A stretch of 64,000 nucleotides of DNA from Achatina immaculata. Its lineage: Eukaryota > Mollusca > Gastropoda > Stylommatophora > Achatinidae. Below, one piece after another: positions 10,830 through 22,099 of the stretch; position 1 is the first letter of the stretch; every line of letters starts with the position of its first letter. The notes under the pieces are model-generated. The model was not told the DNA's origin and made no database searches. It saw only the letters and a program-made list of their open reading frames with translations. The translations under genes and the position numbers were made by a program. The stretch spans positions 4,271,531 through 4,335,530 of the forward strand of contig CM019713.1 in NCBI GenBank assembly GCA_009760885.1, written 5' to 3'.

Positions 10830-11012
10830 TTGTGTAGATACTAGATTTATTGAAGATAGTGTGTAGTGAGATAGTAGATTTACTGAAGAAAGCGGTGTGT
10901 GGTGAGATACTAGATTTATTGCTGAAGTAATTTGTAGTGAGATACTAGATTTATTGATGAAATAGTTTGTAGTGAGATACTAAATTTAATGATGAAGTCG
11001 TCTGTAGTGAGA
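10830..11012. repeat. About 35-bp tandem repeat, 5 copies
   Basis: Units of TGAGATACTAGATTTATTGA type followed by TGAAGTAGTTTGTAG. Divergent copies. Confidence 0.88.
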
Positions 11013-11729
11013 TGCTAGAAAAAAATACACTCTACAAAGACCAAGCAGTGAAAAAAACACAAGCGTTACACAAAGACTAGGCGGGAAAAGATGCAAACAT
11101 TAAACAAAGACCAGGCATGAAAAGAACTATGCAGAGACTAACAAAGACTCATCATCATCATCATCATCATGTGCATTCTTCGGAACGAAGTTTGACGGTA
11201 GTGAATCTCCAGTTTCTTCGCTTTCTGGGCCCTGTCCATTATCACAAGTGGTCTTCCCATCTACATCTCTGCATACATTTTGCTTTTTTTTCCATCCACC
11301 TTTTCTTCTTGTATGGTTTTGAGTATGCTCTTATGTCTTTTTTAAAATTTGTTTTCTTGATTTTCATTTCTTTGAGAAGCTCACGTTGCACTTGGAGCTG
11401 TTCTAAATCTCATGCAATTGTTCTTTTCATTCTCCATGTTATATGACCTAGTTTTCTGTGAAGACTAGGCTGGAAAAAAAAACGTAAAGAAAATGATTAC
11501 TGCAGAACTCGAGTAAGTATGCAAAGAGTACATTAATGCCAGACTTGGTCAATAATCAAAGAAGAGGAACAGAAAGCTGAAACCATCAGAGAAAATAAGA
11601 CATCGAAAAAAAGAAGCTATTATGGTGCTACATTTCAACTTCGGCAGTTAGAGCCATATTGTGAAGAAGTCATTGATGCTGTGTTTAAATAGCGAGGACG
11701 ACCTGGTTGAGCTGATCACATTCTGAAGA
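11013..11729. other. Unannotated stretch
   Basis: Contains short degenerate repeats of ACAAAGACCAGGC type (11030-11130) and an (ATC)n run at 11149-11170. No gene recognised. Confidence 0.5.
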
Positions 11730-11945
11730 TAAACCATGCGCCGAAGACATAAGAATGTTTCGCTCTGATCAGAAGACATCATAAAGATGCGGCCTAGACA
11801 GAAGACATCATAAAGAATCGGCCTGGTCAGAAGACATCCTAAAGATGCAGCCTTGACAGAAGACATCATAAAGATGCGGTCGGGCCGGAAGACATCATAA
11901 AGATGCGGCCTAGACAGAAGACATCATAAAGATGCGGCCTGGTCA
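11730..11945. repeat. About 29-bp tandem repeat, about 7 copies
   Basis: Units built on CAGAAGACATCATAAAGATG plus CGGCCTAGA. Confidence 0.9.
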
Positions 11946-12234
11946 CAAGTGAAAAGATGGAAAAGCCGGGGAAGTTAGAGCAGCAGATAACAAAACTAAT
12001 TCAAGTAGTAAAGAATAAAACGCAGGTTTTCAAAATCCCTGGTCGCAATCACTCCCCTTTCCCCGCCCCTCCACCAACCCAAATCCAGAAGGCGTTGGGG
12101 AGTTTGGAAGATCGGGTGGTTTTGGAGAGGGGGGGGGGTAACCAGTGAGAGAAAAGGAAACCACAGAGGACACCAGAAGAAAAAACAAATTAGCGAAAAA
12201 AAAAGATTTTGGAGGGCGCTAGAGATATAGTCTT

Positions 12235-12423
12235 GGAAACATGGGGCTGTAGCCTCGAAACATTTGAGAACCACTGGGATAAAGAATACTTTAAGGAGGA
12301 GCACCGATTCAGGGATGTAACGGGTAGTCTGGGAAACATAGGGCTGTAGCCTCGAAACATTTGAGAACCACTGTGATAAAGAATACTTTAAGGATGAACA
12401 CCGATTCAGTGATGTAACGGGAA
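12235..12423. repeat. 97-bp tandem duplication carrying a hAT-end-like motif
   Basis: Two copies (12235-12331 and 12332-12423) share GGGCTGTAGCCTCGAAACAT and TTTGAGAACCACTG. The latter read in reverse, CAGTGGTTCTCAAA, resembles the end of Charlie-type hAT elements. No matching left end was found. Confidence 0.88.
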
Positions 12424-12889
12424 AATTACATTATCCTCGTGCGACATTTCGCGGCGATATGCAACACAAGAAAATGTCCAGAAAAACTGCGTCCAGCAAG
12501 AAGACGAAGAAAAAAAAAAACACGAACTGTGAGAAATGATATGAAAACTGTTGCCATCTTACTTTTCTGAAAACATCCCTCTTTTATCGGGCGGGACATG
12601 CAACAAAATATCAAAATCTGTGGTGCAGAATGAAAGGAATAAAATGAGAGGATGGAAAGAGAACTGGGAAACTTGGGAAGTAGGAGATTCAGAAAAATGG
12701 AGATCGATACCTTAGAAGGAAGCAAATTGAGATGGACGGGTGCACGCCAAATTACAGTCAGATAAACAAGTGCATAAATTTACCCTAGGGGAGATAAACA
12801 CGAAAGAGGAGTTTGTTTAATAATTCCAAGGGTTAAAAAAAAGAAATGTATCACAGAGGGGAAAAAAAAAACTGCTGATAGAATAAATG
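12424..12889. other. Unannotated stretch
   Basis: No gene or repeat family recognised. Confidence 0.5.
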
Positions 12890-13440
12890 TTGCAAACTCA
12901 GGACCTCGACAATGATAAAATAAACAAAGAAAACTCAAGACCTCGGTGATGATAGAATAAATATAGAAAACTCGGAATCTCGATGATGCTAGAATAAACA
13001 TAGAATAATCAGGGCCTCGATGATGATGGAATAAATAAATAGAAAACACAGGACTTCGATGGTAATGGAGTAAACATAGAAAGTTCGGGACCTCTGGGAT
13101 GATAGAATAAATGTGGAAACCTCAGGATCTCGATGATAATAAAATGAATATTTAAAGATGTGGACCACAGTGATGATAAAATAACTATAGAAAACCCAGG
13201 ACCCCGGTGATTATAGAATAAATATAGAAAACCCAGGACCCCAGTGATTATAGAATAAATATAGAAAACCCAGGACCCCGGTGATTATAGAATAAATATA
13301 GAAAACCCATGACCCCGGTGATTATAGAATAAATATAGAAAACTTGGACCCCGATGATGATAGAATAAATAGAGAGTTTTCAGAACTCCGGTGATGGTAG
13401 AACAAACATAGAATACTCAGGACGTCAGTTATGATAGAAT
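12890..13440. repeat. About 36-bp tandem repeat, about 15 copies
   Basis: Units of GGACCCCGGTGATTATAGAA plus TAAATATAGAAAACCCA. The centre (13190-13340) is homogeneous while the flanks are diverged, the usual sign of recent expansion from the middle. Confidence 0.95.
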
Positions 13441-13449
13441 AACTATATA

Positions 13450-13550
13450 AAATATACCTGTGAGACCTGGACACTTAATAAAACAGCTGAGAAACACATA
13501 AATTCCTTTGAATGTAAATGCTACAGAAGAGTTCTTCAAATATCATGGAC
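13450..13550 (+). mobile_element. LINE-a internal fragment
   Basis: Encodes the block YTCETWTLNKTAEKHINSF...CYRRVLQISW-T, matching 52850-52945. It is cut off by a CA/TA simple repeat (13551-13588), with no 3' tail here. Confidence 0.88.
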
Positions 13551-13589
13551 ACATACACACACGTACACACACATATATATATATATAAC

Positions 13590-14590
13590 TAAAGATAAGG
13601 CGCTAGAAGATAAATAATGCTACTAATAATAAGGGAAGGGCAAGAAATATGCTGCAGAGAAGCTAGAAATAAGTGCTAGAAATAAATATAGCAAGAAAGA
13701 AGAAATAGAACTATTTATAAAAGTGGACATGGCGGAAGAAGACAAAACATGAGAAGAGAGATAGTAAGTGATAAACATAAGACACAAAAAAATAAATCGT
13801 ACCTCTTTCGATAAACAAAGTAGCGTCGAAGAAATACGGATATAGATTTTTGTTTTAAAAAGATGTAATGGCACATATAATATTATAGATAAATAATGGG
13901 CACATAATAAAAGAAACAATGCCCCCATGTAAATGAAGGAAGAAATACCCCTTGGAAACTAGAGCAAAGCTATTTAAATAATTCCACAAGACGTAACCAA
14001 AAGTAAAGTTCACATCTTCCACTCCAAAACGACACTGGCAGGGATTGAAGATCTTCCACACAGATTTGTGAATCAACGCCTTAGATAAAGTATAAATAAA
14101 ATTAAAAGTGACACATCTCTAACCTAACTTATATTTTTAAAATCGTGGAGTAACTTCTTTCCAGTTTTCTTTCTACCAAAATTTCTCATCAAAATACCAA
14201 CTCTTTCAGTCCCAAATTAATCTCCATGTTGTGCCAGTTGATGCTTTGATGAGAAATTTTTGTTTAACAAAGTCAACAAAAGCGTACAGAAAGTTAAATA
14301 CAATTTTGCAGTGAACCTAACGCTTAACATTGGAGCTGGTAAGATAATGTTTAGCTACGCAGAACGTGTCACTTTACCGCAGTCAGCCCTAAGTGTTGTC
14401 GGTAACTGCCAGTAGATTGATTTCCCTTGGTGTGTTGGCATTACTCACGATGCACGTTCATTACCCACAATGCGTGGAGAGTTGTTTGCGATACATCTTC
14501 ATTGGCCGGCGGAAAAGGTGATAGTCCCATGACTCCACTTGTCGCTTATTGTGTTTCTGGGGTAACTAAATTACTCGGTGGATGTTGTGC

Positions 14591-14594
<4 letters not shown>
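13590..14594. other. AT-rich unannotated stretch
   Basis: Several short open frames but none with a recognisable family. No repeat identified. Confidence 0.5.

Positions 14595-14619
<25 letters not shown>
14595..14619. repeat. Poly-G run of 25
   Basis: Uninterrupted G tract. Exact length may be a sequencing or assembly estimate. Confidence 0.95.
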
Positions 14620-14622
<3 letters not shown>

Positions 14623-14707
14623 TGAACCTTTTGTTTTCATTATCAGGTGATAGGGACCCGGAGTCTGGCTTCCCAGTCTGAAAATTAGCGAAGGGCCGTT
14701 TATCTAG

Positions 14708-15153
14708 CATTCCATGTTTGTTATTATGTTTTCATAGCCTTCCATGTTTGTTATTATGTCTTCATAGTTTTCCATGTTTGTTATTATGTCTTCATAGTTT
14801 TCCATGTTTGTTATTATGTCTTCATAGCCTTCCATGTTTGTTATTATGTCTTCATAGCTTTCCATGTTTGTTGTTATGTCTTCATAGTTTCCCATGTTTG
14901 TTGTTATGTCTTCATAGCTTTCCATGTTTGTTGTTATGTCTTCATAGCCTTCCATGTTTGTTATTATGTCTTCATAGTTTTCCATGTTTGTTATTATGTC
15001 TTCATAGCTTTTCATGTTTGTTATTATGTCTTCATAGCTTTCCATGTTTGTTATTATGTCTCCATAGCTTCCCATGTTTGTTATTATGTTTTCACAGCTT
15101 TTAATGTTTGTTATTATGTCTTCATAGCTTTCCATGTTTGTTATTATGTCTTC
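14708..15153. repeat. 30-bp tandem repeat, about 15 copies
   Basis: Units of TTCCATGTTTGTTATTATGT plus CTTCATAGCT. They stay open on both strands (for example an ITNMESYED periodic peptide on minus), which is a repeat artefact as in the 8486-9003 array. Confidence 0.97.
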
Positions 15154-15180
15154 AGAACTGAAATTCTTCTTCTTCCTCTT

Positions 15181-15296
15181 CTGTCTGCTTGGAACAGAAA
15201 GAACAAACCCATTCCCCAAAAAGACACGATGCTGTGCCTCAACGCTTCCACAGCTACGGCTGCAAAGAGGATTAACTGGTAGTTCCAGGAAGCTAA
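15181..15296 (-). repeat. Family A partial copy
   Basis: Carries GACACGATGCTGTGCCTCAA followed by CGGCTGCAAAGA and AACTGGTAGTTCCAGG, i.e. the tail-proximal third of family A. It runs directly into a GACAA-type array. Confidence 0.85.
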
Positions 15297-15665
15297 GAAG
15301 ATAAGACAAAACAGGACGAGAGAAGACAAGATAGGACGAGACAAGACAAGATAAGACAAGATAAGACAAGACAGGACAAGATAAGACGAGATAAGACAAG
15401 ACAAGATAGGACGAGACAAAACAAGACAAGATAGGACGAAACAAGACAAGATAGGACGAGACAAGACAGGGTAAGATAGGACGAGACAAGACAAGACACG
15501 ATATCACAAGACAAGACAAGACACGATATCACGAGACAAGACAAGGCAAGGCAAGATAGGACGAGACAAGACAAGATAGGATGAGACAAGACAAGACAGG
15601 ACAAGACAAGACAGAACAAGACAAAGAAAGACAGGACAAAACAGGACGAGACAAGACAAGACATG
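15297..15665. repeat. Degenerate (GACAA)n array
   Basis: About 370 bp of AGACAAGACAAGATAGGACG-like pentamers. It begins exactly where a family A copy ends, and other family A copies end in a few of the same pentamers, so it looks like an expanded element tail. Confidence 0.93.
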
Positions 15666-15979
15666 ACATCTGTACTTTTTCCCCCTTTGTATTTTATTTC
15701 TGTTACAGAGAAATATATCTTTTTTTGTGAAGCAAGTCGCCGTGCCTCAACAAAACGTATATATTTTTTTCCTTTCTTCAGCATCGAAAGGTGTGGAAGG
15801 AGGAAGGCAAGACACGTTTTGTTGTTGTTGTTGTTGTGTTTTTATTAACAAAAGAAAATATTGTTGTGAATCCGGTATAAAAATATATATATATTTCTTT
15901 TTAAAAATCTTAATTAGGAATAGTCCATTGCTCACATACATGAGATGAACAGTTGCACACCCAGAGAAATAGACACAGC

Positions 15980-16079
15980 AGTGAGAGAGAGAGAGAGAGA
16001 GAGAGAGGTAGCGGTTGGAAGGGAGAATGAGAGAGAAGGAAAGAAAGAAAGAAAGGGGGAAAGACAGAGAGAGATACAC

Positions 16080-16110
<31 letters not shown>

Positions 16111-16140
16111 AGAGTCAGAGAGAGAAAAAAAGACAGAGAC
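15980..16140. repeat. GA-rich low-complexity tract
   Basis: GA runs with AAAG and CAGA interruptions. Confidence 0.9.
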
Positions 16141-16204
16141 TGACATAGGAGTAAATTCATATTAAACTAAGAAATACAAGTTTTTTCTTGTTACTAATCT
16201 CTAT

Positions 16205-16435
16205 CTTCGAGACGCATACACGCTTATTATCATATCAGCATATTCTACAGACGCTCTTCCCTCACTCTCATACTTCAGAGACATCATATGTTTCTTGGGA
16301 CTATCATATTTCAGAGATAATTATGTTTGGCCTGCCCTCACATTTCAAAGACATCCACGTTTCCGCTATCTTCATACTCCAAAGACATATATGACATTTA
16401 TATCATATTTCAGAAACACATACGTTTCTTTTACC
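16205..16435. repeat. Degenerate tandem repeat of about 45 bp
   Basis: Imperfect recurrence of TCATATTTCAGAGACATCAT and ATGTTTC, about five units. Confidence 0.6.
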
Positions 16436-17649
16436 CAGTAAAAGCGAAGTGGTTTTTTTTTTCCATTTCTTTAATGTTCATGTTTTATTAAGGCGTCCAC
16501 AGAAACATGAACAATTAATAACTGGATTGAATCTTCCACATAATGTTCTACCCTTCCAGTAAGACAAAGCCTCCGCAGCCATCTTGGTGGTTTTACAGTC
16601 TTTCCCGTGGCTTTCAGACTCGGTGATGAACGATGAGATGAAGTACAGTACAAAAACGTGATGCTGCCGCTAATGAACACACTCTTTCATTAAGCTGGTA
16701 ATAAAGGAGCACTATATGCTAATTTTCTGGGTGGAAGTTCATCCGTCTTAAACACGATTGGCCGCCTTAATTATGGTCGTTATTTATCTTCTTCCCGCCG
16801 AAGAACGACGTGAGTCATCGCTCTTGTATCTGCGTCCCCTTGACGAAAAGATGGCTGCCATGATGTAGGACACTATGCGAATGTGGTGGATGGGGTGAAA
16901 GACTATTTGAAAACGAGTGGAGATATCAGCCATTGTTCGCTGTGTGCCATTAGAATCACGATACCCAGTATTCATCGGTTTTCAGAATAGAAGTTTGTTT
17001 TAACGTTAGATCCATCCATCCATCCACCCCCCCCCCCCCCCCCGTTTTTTTTCTCCACTGTTAGAATATTTAGATTCGTTTGCCTATATTTTCCGATTGA
17101 TAGACATGTCGAAGGGAAAAGGTACGTCACTCTAGAACCCGGATGGCTGCCTTTGTTTTAACGAAAACCCTATAATGGATGAAAACAGAATGGTCAGAGA
17201 GAAAATTTGGGAGGGGGGAAGATAGTTTTGCACCTCTTTACAGAATTGTTCTCGGAGACCTTGACCCTACCTAACAGTCCTCCCTACAAATTGGGAAGTG
17301 TACTTAAAATACGCCATAGCGATGACGAATGTGTCGGGTCGAAAGGCGCAGATATAGCTGTCATGATGTGACACCGTGACACAATGCAAACAACGCCTTT
17401 TGAGGGCAAAAGCAAAAAAAAAGAAGGTACATGATAAGATGTGCTCGCAGTTTACTTTAATATACTGTAAACCTTTACTATATGTATATATATATATATA
17501 TCAGCTGGTTCAGATGTCCTCTGGCCGCTCTCTTTTCCCTCACCGTCCCCTGAGCATCACCAACCCCACACTTTTGGAAACATCGACATAAACGAACTTT
17601 TTCGCAACCATTCTTGATGCAACCTCATTTTCATCTCTTTGTGCTCTCT

Positions 17650-17682
<33 letters not shown>

Positions 17683-17964
17683 ATGTTTGCTCTCAACGTT
17701 TCCCTTGAGAACACCTTTTTCAGGAAAGTAAAATGCTTTGTTATGTATTCTTTTGTCGACTATTGTGCCACATGCATGAGGCGGTAACCACGGCAGCGGA
17801 CCGTAGCTGATGGTTTTAGAAACATGACACATGAACCAGGACATTTTTTAAAAAATCTTTTCTTTCTTATTTCAGTTGCTCATTTTTTAGGGAAAAAGTA
17901 AGAATAATATACCTGTTATTCGCCGAATTTCAAAATAGAAATTTGTAAATCTGTTAGTTCAAAT
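16436..17964. other. Unannotated stretch with simple repeats
   Basis: Holds CCAT repeats and a poly-C run (17009-17043), a (TA)n run (17484-17501) and a (TC)n run (17649-17682). No gene recognised on either strand. Confidence 0.5.
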
Positions 17965-17969
17965 CTGTC

Positions 17970-18066
17970 TGTCTGTGCGGAGCGAAGATGGTGTCTATTT
18001 TGGCAATCAGCGACCCATAGTAACCTGCTAACGTTAGGGTTTTCGAGCCATAGCTGATCAAGACCC
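17970..18066 (-). repeat. Family A terminal fragment
   Basis: Carries CAATCAGCGACCCATAGTAA and GGGTTTTCGAGCCATAGCTG, one end of family A. It forms an inverted repeat of about 85 bp with the matching end of the next copy (about 18505-18590). Confidence 0.85.
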
Positions 18067-18235
18067 ATTTTTTTTTGTTTTTGTAAATTCATTTTTCTTT
18101 CATCCATTTTTGATATATTTAGATTTGTTTGCCCATAACTCCCCACTGATAATATTGTTTCTTTTTAAAATTTATTTAGAAAAATGGATACTTGTCCAAC
18201 ATTTCGCCATTGCCATCTATGTTAGTCTTCAGTCT

Positions 18236-18592
18236 CTCAGGAAATGCGAGCTAGCGTTCTTTTGCAACCGATGCAGTGGGGATGTTGAGGCACAGCGTCT
18301 TATCTGCTTGGAAAGAGGGTCTTGGCAGTTATTTTATTCAGGCCCTGAGGGCGGCTAAAAAAAACGCTGAGAAAGTGGGGGGGGGGGGGGAAGGACAATA
18401 TTTCTTTAGCAGACTCCACCACCATGAAGACTTTGCCGATCCTTGCCCCGTTATCTAGGCCAGGTCTATCACTGGGGGGACCCAAAAGAGAACTAGGACT
18501 GGGTCTTGCTCAGCTATGGCTTGAAAACCCTAACGCTGGCATGTTACTCTGGGTCACTGATTGCCAAACCAGACACCATCTTAGCTTGCATA
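18236..18592 (+). repeat. Family A dispersed repeat, near full length
   Basis: Runs from CTCAGGAAATGCGAGCTAGC through GGGGATGTTGAGGCACAGCG and GCAGACTCCACCACCATG to TGGGTCACTGATTGCC. Contains a poly-G run at about 18377-18390. Confidence 0.88.
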
Positions 18593-18723
18593 GATAGAAC
18601 GAACGAACTTTGCTGATGACTGCACAGTGACAATGACTGTATTAACTTCGAGTCAGCTCTTTAAATTGAAATAAACAGTCTAATTAACTGTAGCAATAAC
18701 AACAGAATGCTAGTAAACCTGCA

Positions 18724-18865
18724 TCCATCTTCGCCTTGATCTTCCTCTCTTTCTTTATCCCATTATGTACCTTTCCAAGACGGTCTTCTCTGGATTATCA
18801 TGACGTTTAATGTGTCCAAAATATTTAAGTTTTCTTTGTTTAATCCTCTTTACTAGCCAGCTTTC
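18724..18865 (-). mobile_element. LINE-a fragment, cut by the assembly gap
   Basis: On the minus strand it encodes SWLVKRIKQRKLKYFGHIKR, then HDNPEKTVLERYIMG. It is interrupted at 18866 by Ns. Confidence 0.9.
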
Positions 18866-18965
18866 NNNNNNNNNNNNNNNNNNNNNNNNNNNNNNNNNNN
18901 NNNNNNNNNNNNNNNNNNNNNNNNNNNNNNNNNNNNNNNNNNNNNNNNNNNNNNNNNNNNNNNNN
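18866..18965. other. Assembly gap, 100 N
   Basis: Exactly 100 N, the usual placeholder for a gap of unknown size. LINE-a sequence is on its left and a tandem repeat on its right, so the join is not reliable. Confidence 0.99.
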
Positions 18966-19217
18966 CCTACACCTTTCACCTACATCTCACACCTACACCT
19001 CACACTTACATCTCTAACCTACATTTCTCATCTACACCTCACACCTACACCTCACACCTACACCTCACACTTACATCTCTAACCTACACCTTTCACCTAC
19101 ATCTCACACCTACACCTCACACCTACACCTCAACCTACATTTCTCATCTACACCTCACACCTACACATCACACCTACACCTCACACTTACATCTCTAACC
19201 TACACTTTTCACCTACA
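18966..19217. repeat. CCTACACCTCACA-type short tandem repeat
   Basis: Units of 12-13 bp such as CTACACCTCACAC, interspersed with TTACATCTCTAAC and TTTCTCAT variants. Confidence 0.93.
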
Positions 19218-19680
19218 GTGCCTGTATAGTATAAGTGTGCTTACAGTTGTCAGTGTCTGTATAGTATAAGTGTGCTTACAGTTGTCAGTGCCTGTTTAGT
19301 ATAAGTGTGCTTACAGTTGTCAGTGTCTGTATAGTATAAGTGTGCTTACAGTTGTCAGTGTCTGTATAGTATACGTGTACTTACAGATGTCAGTGTCTGT
19401 ATAAGTGTGCTTACAGTTGTCAGTGTCTGTATAGTATAGTGTACTTACAGATGTCAGTGTCTGTATAAGTGTGCTTACAGTTGTCAATGTCTGTATAGTG
19501 TTAGCGTACTTACAGTTGTCAGTGTCTGTATAGTGTAACACTTAGTTGTCAGTGTCTGTATAGTATAACACCTAGTTATCAGTGTTTGTATGTATAGTAT
19601 AACACTTAATTGTTAGTGGCTGTATAGTATAACACTTATTTGTTAGTATCTGTAAAGTGTAACACTTCAAGCGTTGCTTT
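19218..19680. repeat. About 35-bp tandem repeat, about 13 copies
   Basis: Units of GTCTGTATAGTATAAGTGTG plus CTTACAGTTGTCAGT, decaying towards 19680. Confidence 0.94.
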
Positions 19681-20071
19681 TTTTTGTATATTCTGTATTT
19701 GCTTGTTTGTACATACCTCTGTCTTTGCTTCTTTCTTGTGCAGTCTTCACTGGTACCTGCTTATTCGACAACAACGGCAGCCAAGGTGCCAAGCTCTCTA
19801 GCCACATGCAGTTATTTGACATATAACGCGCAGCTCGCTGGCCACATACGGCTTTTTTTTACGTATAACGCGAGGCTCACCGAAATATGTGAGCTGAACA
19901 TCACAATTAATATAAACAAAAGTAAATAAGACATTTTTAAACTTTAAAAAATGCTGAAGGACATCCTGGTGTGGAAAGCATAACACCTTAAGGACATGCC
20001 CCGAGTGTAATGAAGCAGTTCCCCTGGACAACCAACAGTACCGAGTCTTTTTCCAGTTGAAGTTCAAACTG

Positions 20072-20155
20072 TATAATTATTTACTGGGAGTAAACCGAGA
20101 GTCATTTACTGGGAGTAAACCGAGAGTCATTTACTGGGAATAAACCGAGAGTCCA
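20072..20155. repeat. 28-bp tandem repeat, 3 copies
   Basis: Three copies of ATTTACTGGGAGTAAACCGA plus GAGTC. Confidence 0.95.
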
Positions 20156-20354
20156 CTGAATTAAGACGTAAGTTTAATGTTTACGCTGAATAAATATATT
20201 CAAGAATTTAAATGCTAATTTAAATTATGGATCTGAATAAAGGATTAAAGAAAATTCGGTTCCGCAAAGTCCACAAAAGAACTGTGCTGGAGAATCAGCA
20301 ATCTGTACAATCTGCAGCTGACAACGGATAAATATTATCAGGCCCAGATGTTTC

Positions 20355-20716
20355 TTAACATTTATACGGGAACAAAGATGCTGTCCAATCAGGCAGTCGG
20401 CGACCCAGAGTTGACAAGCTAGCGTCAGGGTTAGCGAATCATAGCTGACCAAGACCCTGTCCCAGCTCTCCGTTGGTACCCCGAGTAACAGGGCTAGCCT
20501 GGCTAACGGGGCAGGGGACGCCATAGTTCCCCTCTGGTGGTGGAGTCTGCTAAAGAAGCATTGCACACCCCTTATTTTTTTCTAGCCGCATTCCAGGACA
20601 GAAGAAAATAGCCACCATAACCGGCTCCCAAGTCGACACGATGCTGTACCTCAACACCTTCACAGCATCGGCTGCAAAGAACACCAGCTGGCAGTTACAG
20701 GGAGACAGCACAAGAC
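20355..20716 (-). repeat. Family A dispersed repeat with tail, near full length
   Basis: Contains AAGATGCTGTCCAATCAGGC at one end and ACGATGCTGTACCTCAACAC followed by ACAGCATCGGCTGCAAAGAA at the other. GATGCTGT and ACAGCATC form a perfect 8-bp stem around a 14-base loop. The tail GCACAAGAC is interrupted by a LINE-a insertion and resumes at 20832. Confidence 0.9.
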
Positions 20717-20831
20717 ATTCATTCATTCATTTGCATGTCCCTTGCGGAACTTTGCCTCCCTAACAGCTCTCCTGGAGGCCTCTCGGTTGTGAACAAGATG
20801 GCCTGCCGCTGCTGCATCCATCTGCAGATCG
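20717..20831 (-). mobile_element. LINE-a 3' end inserted into the family A tail
   Basis: An ATTCATTCATTC tail followed by the complement of the LINE-a C-terminus (GHAN..., HN.EA.R.). It is flanked by a perfect 9-bp direct repeat GCACAAGAC (20708-20716 and 20832-20840), the expected target-site duplication. Length only about 115 bp, i.e. strongly 5'-truncated. Confidence 0.92.
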
Positions 20832-20840
20832 GCACAAGAC

Positions 20841-21303
20841 AAGACTAGTAATATTTATATACAAATTTTGTAACAAAATGTGTACGTAACAACAACAACA
20901 GCAACAACAAACGTGTACATAATATTTGTCAAACATCTGAAGTTTATCGTATCTGGCTCTAATCAAGTTTGGCCAATCTCTGGTTCTGTCTGTTTTTTTA
21001 AAAAAATCTATTCGATTACGTTTTGTTATACGTCGGTTATCAATATATGTTTGCATATATATTATGAATTATTATGATGATGTCATACTTGCAGAAAATT
21101 AATCACAACGGAGATATCTGAATAATATACAATAAACACATAATGCCACCCACCCACCCCAACCCACGCTTTTTATATATGTGTGTGTTTTGTTGTGGTT
21201 GGTTTCTTTTTTTTTTTTTTTTGAACGAGAATAAATCTTCGAAAATTACCCGCTTTGCAGCTCTAGGAAATCTTTGAGAAATGCAAATCTGGTCTCAGAG
21301 TGC

Positions 21304-21359
<56 letters not shown>

Positions 21360-21933
21360 CAACAGAATGATCCGTGTAGACACCCAAAGCGGGCTGCTAG
21401 TGCCATTAGCAGGAATACATTTATATGTGGCTATTATCACGGATAAAATGAGAGCCCAAGGATTTGCTGGCGATCCGAAGACACGCTTAGGAAGACTGGG
21501 TGGATAAGAGAGGACAAAACAAAAAAAAAAAGGAGGAGGGAAGGAGATCTAAGAATGCGTATTATCGTTTTATATTGATCTCCTGGGATCACAGATAAAG
21601 CAGAAACTCTTGAATATTTTAAAATCCAGCTCGCGGATTGCGCGAGGCAAGAAGAATCTAGTAGTTCTAACGAGGGCAATATGGCCAGCAGGAATTAGGT
21701 CAGTTTTGCTGCATGCGCCGGTAGATATCGATGTTCCTGCATGTGGAGAGCTGTTGGGGCAGGTGAATAATAATGGTCTAGGCTGTTGTCTCACAACGCA
21801 AACAATTTTTTGGGGGGCAATTAATAATCGAAATACAGAGACAGACACTGCATTTTTTAAAAAAAAATATCGCAACAAATTCCATATATTCTTCGAAATA
21901 CCGCGACAGATATCGTATACAATAGTCCTCCTC
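20841..21933. other. Unannotated stretch with simple repeats
   Basis: Includes a (CAA)n run near 20889-20910, poly-T at about 21207-21221 and a (GA)n run at 21309-21358. An open stretch at 21610-21800 (RGKKNLVVLTRAIWPAG on plus) has no recognised family. Confidence 0.5.
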
Positions 21934-22095
21934 CTCCTCCTCTTCCTCATCCTTCTTCTTTCTCTCCCTCCTCCTCCTCTTCCTCGTCCTTCTTTTTCTC
22001 TCCCTCCTCCTCCTTCTTCTTCTTCTTCTTCTTCTTCTTCTTCTTCCACCTCTTCTCCTCCGCCGTCTTCTTCTTCCTCTTCCTTCTTCTTCTCA
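21934..22095. repeat. Pyrimidine (TTC/TCC)n tract
   Basis: About 160 bp of CTCCTC and TTCTTC trinucleotides, followed directly by the RNase H-bearing element fragment. Confidence 0.95.
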
Positions 22096-22099
22096 AATT

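Noticed and set aside
14704..15784. 271-codon minus-strand frame with Ser-Cys-Leu-Val repeats and ITNMESYED repeats
   Set aside because: A chain of the GACAA array, a family A fragment and the 30-bp array.
16784..16975. Minus-strand 63-codon frame rich in Arg/Ser
   Set aside because: No splice context, no family resemblance, and length is expected by chance.
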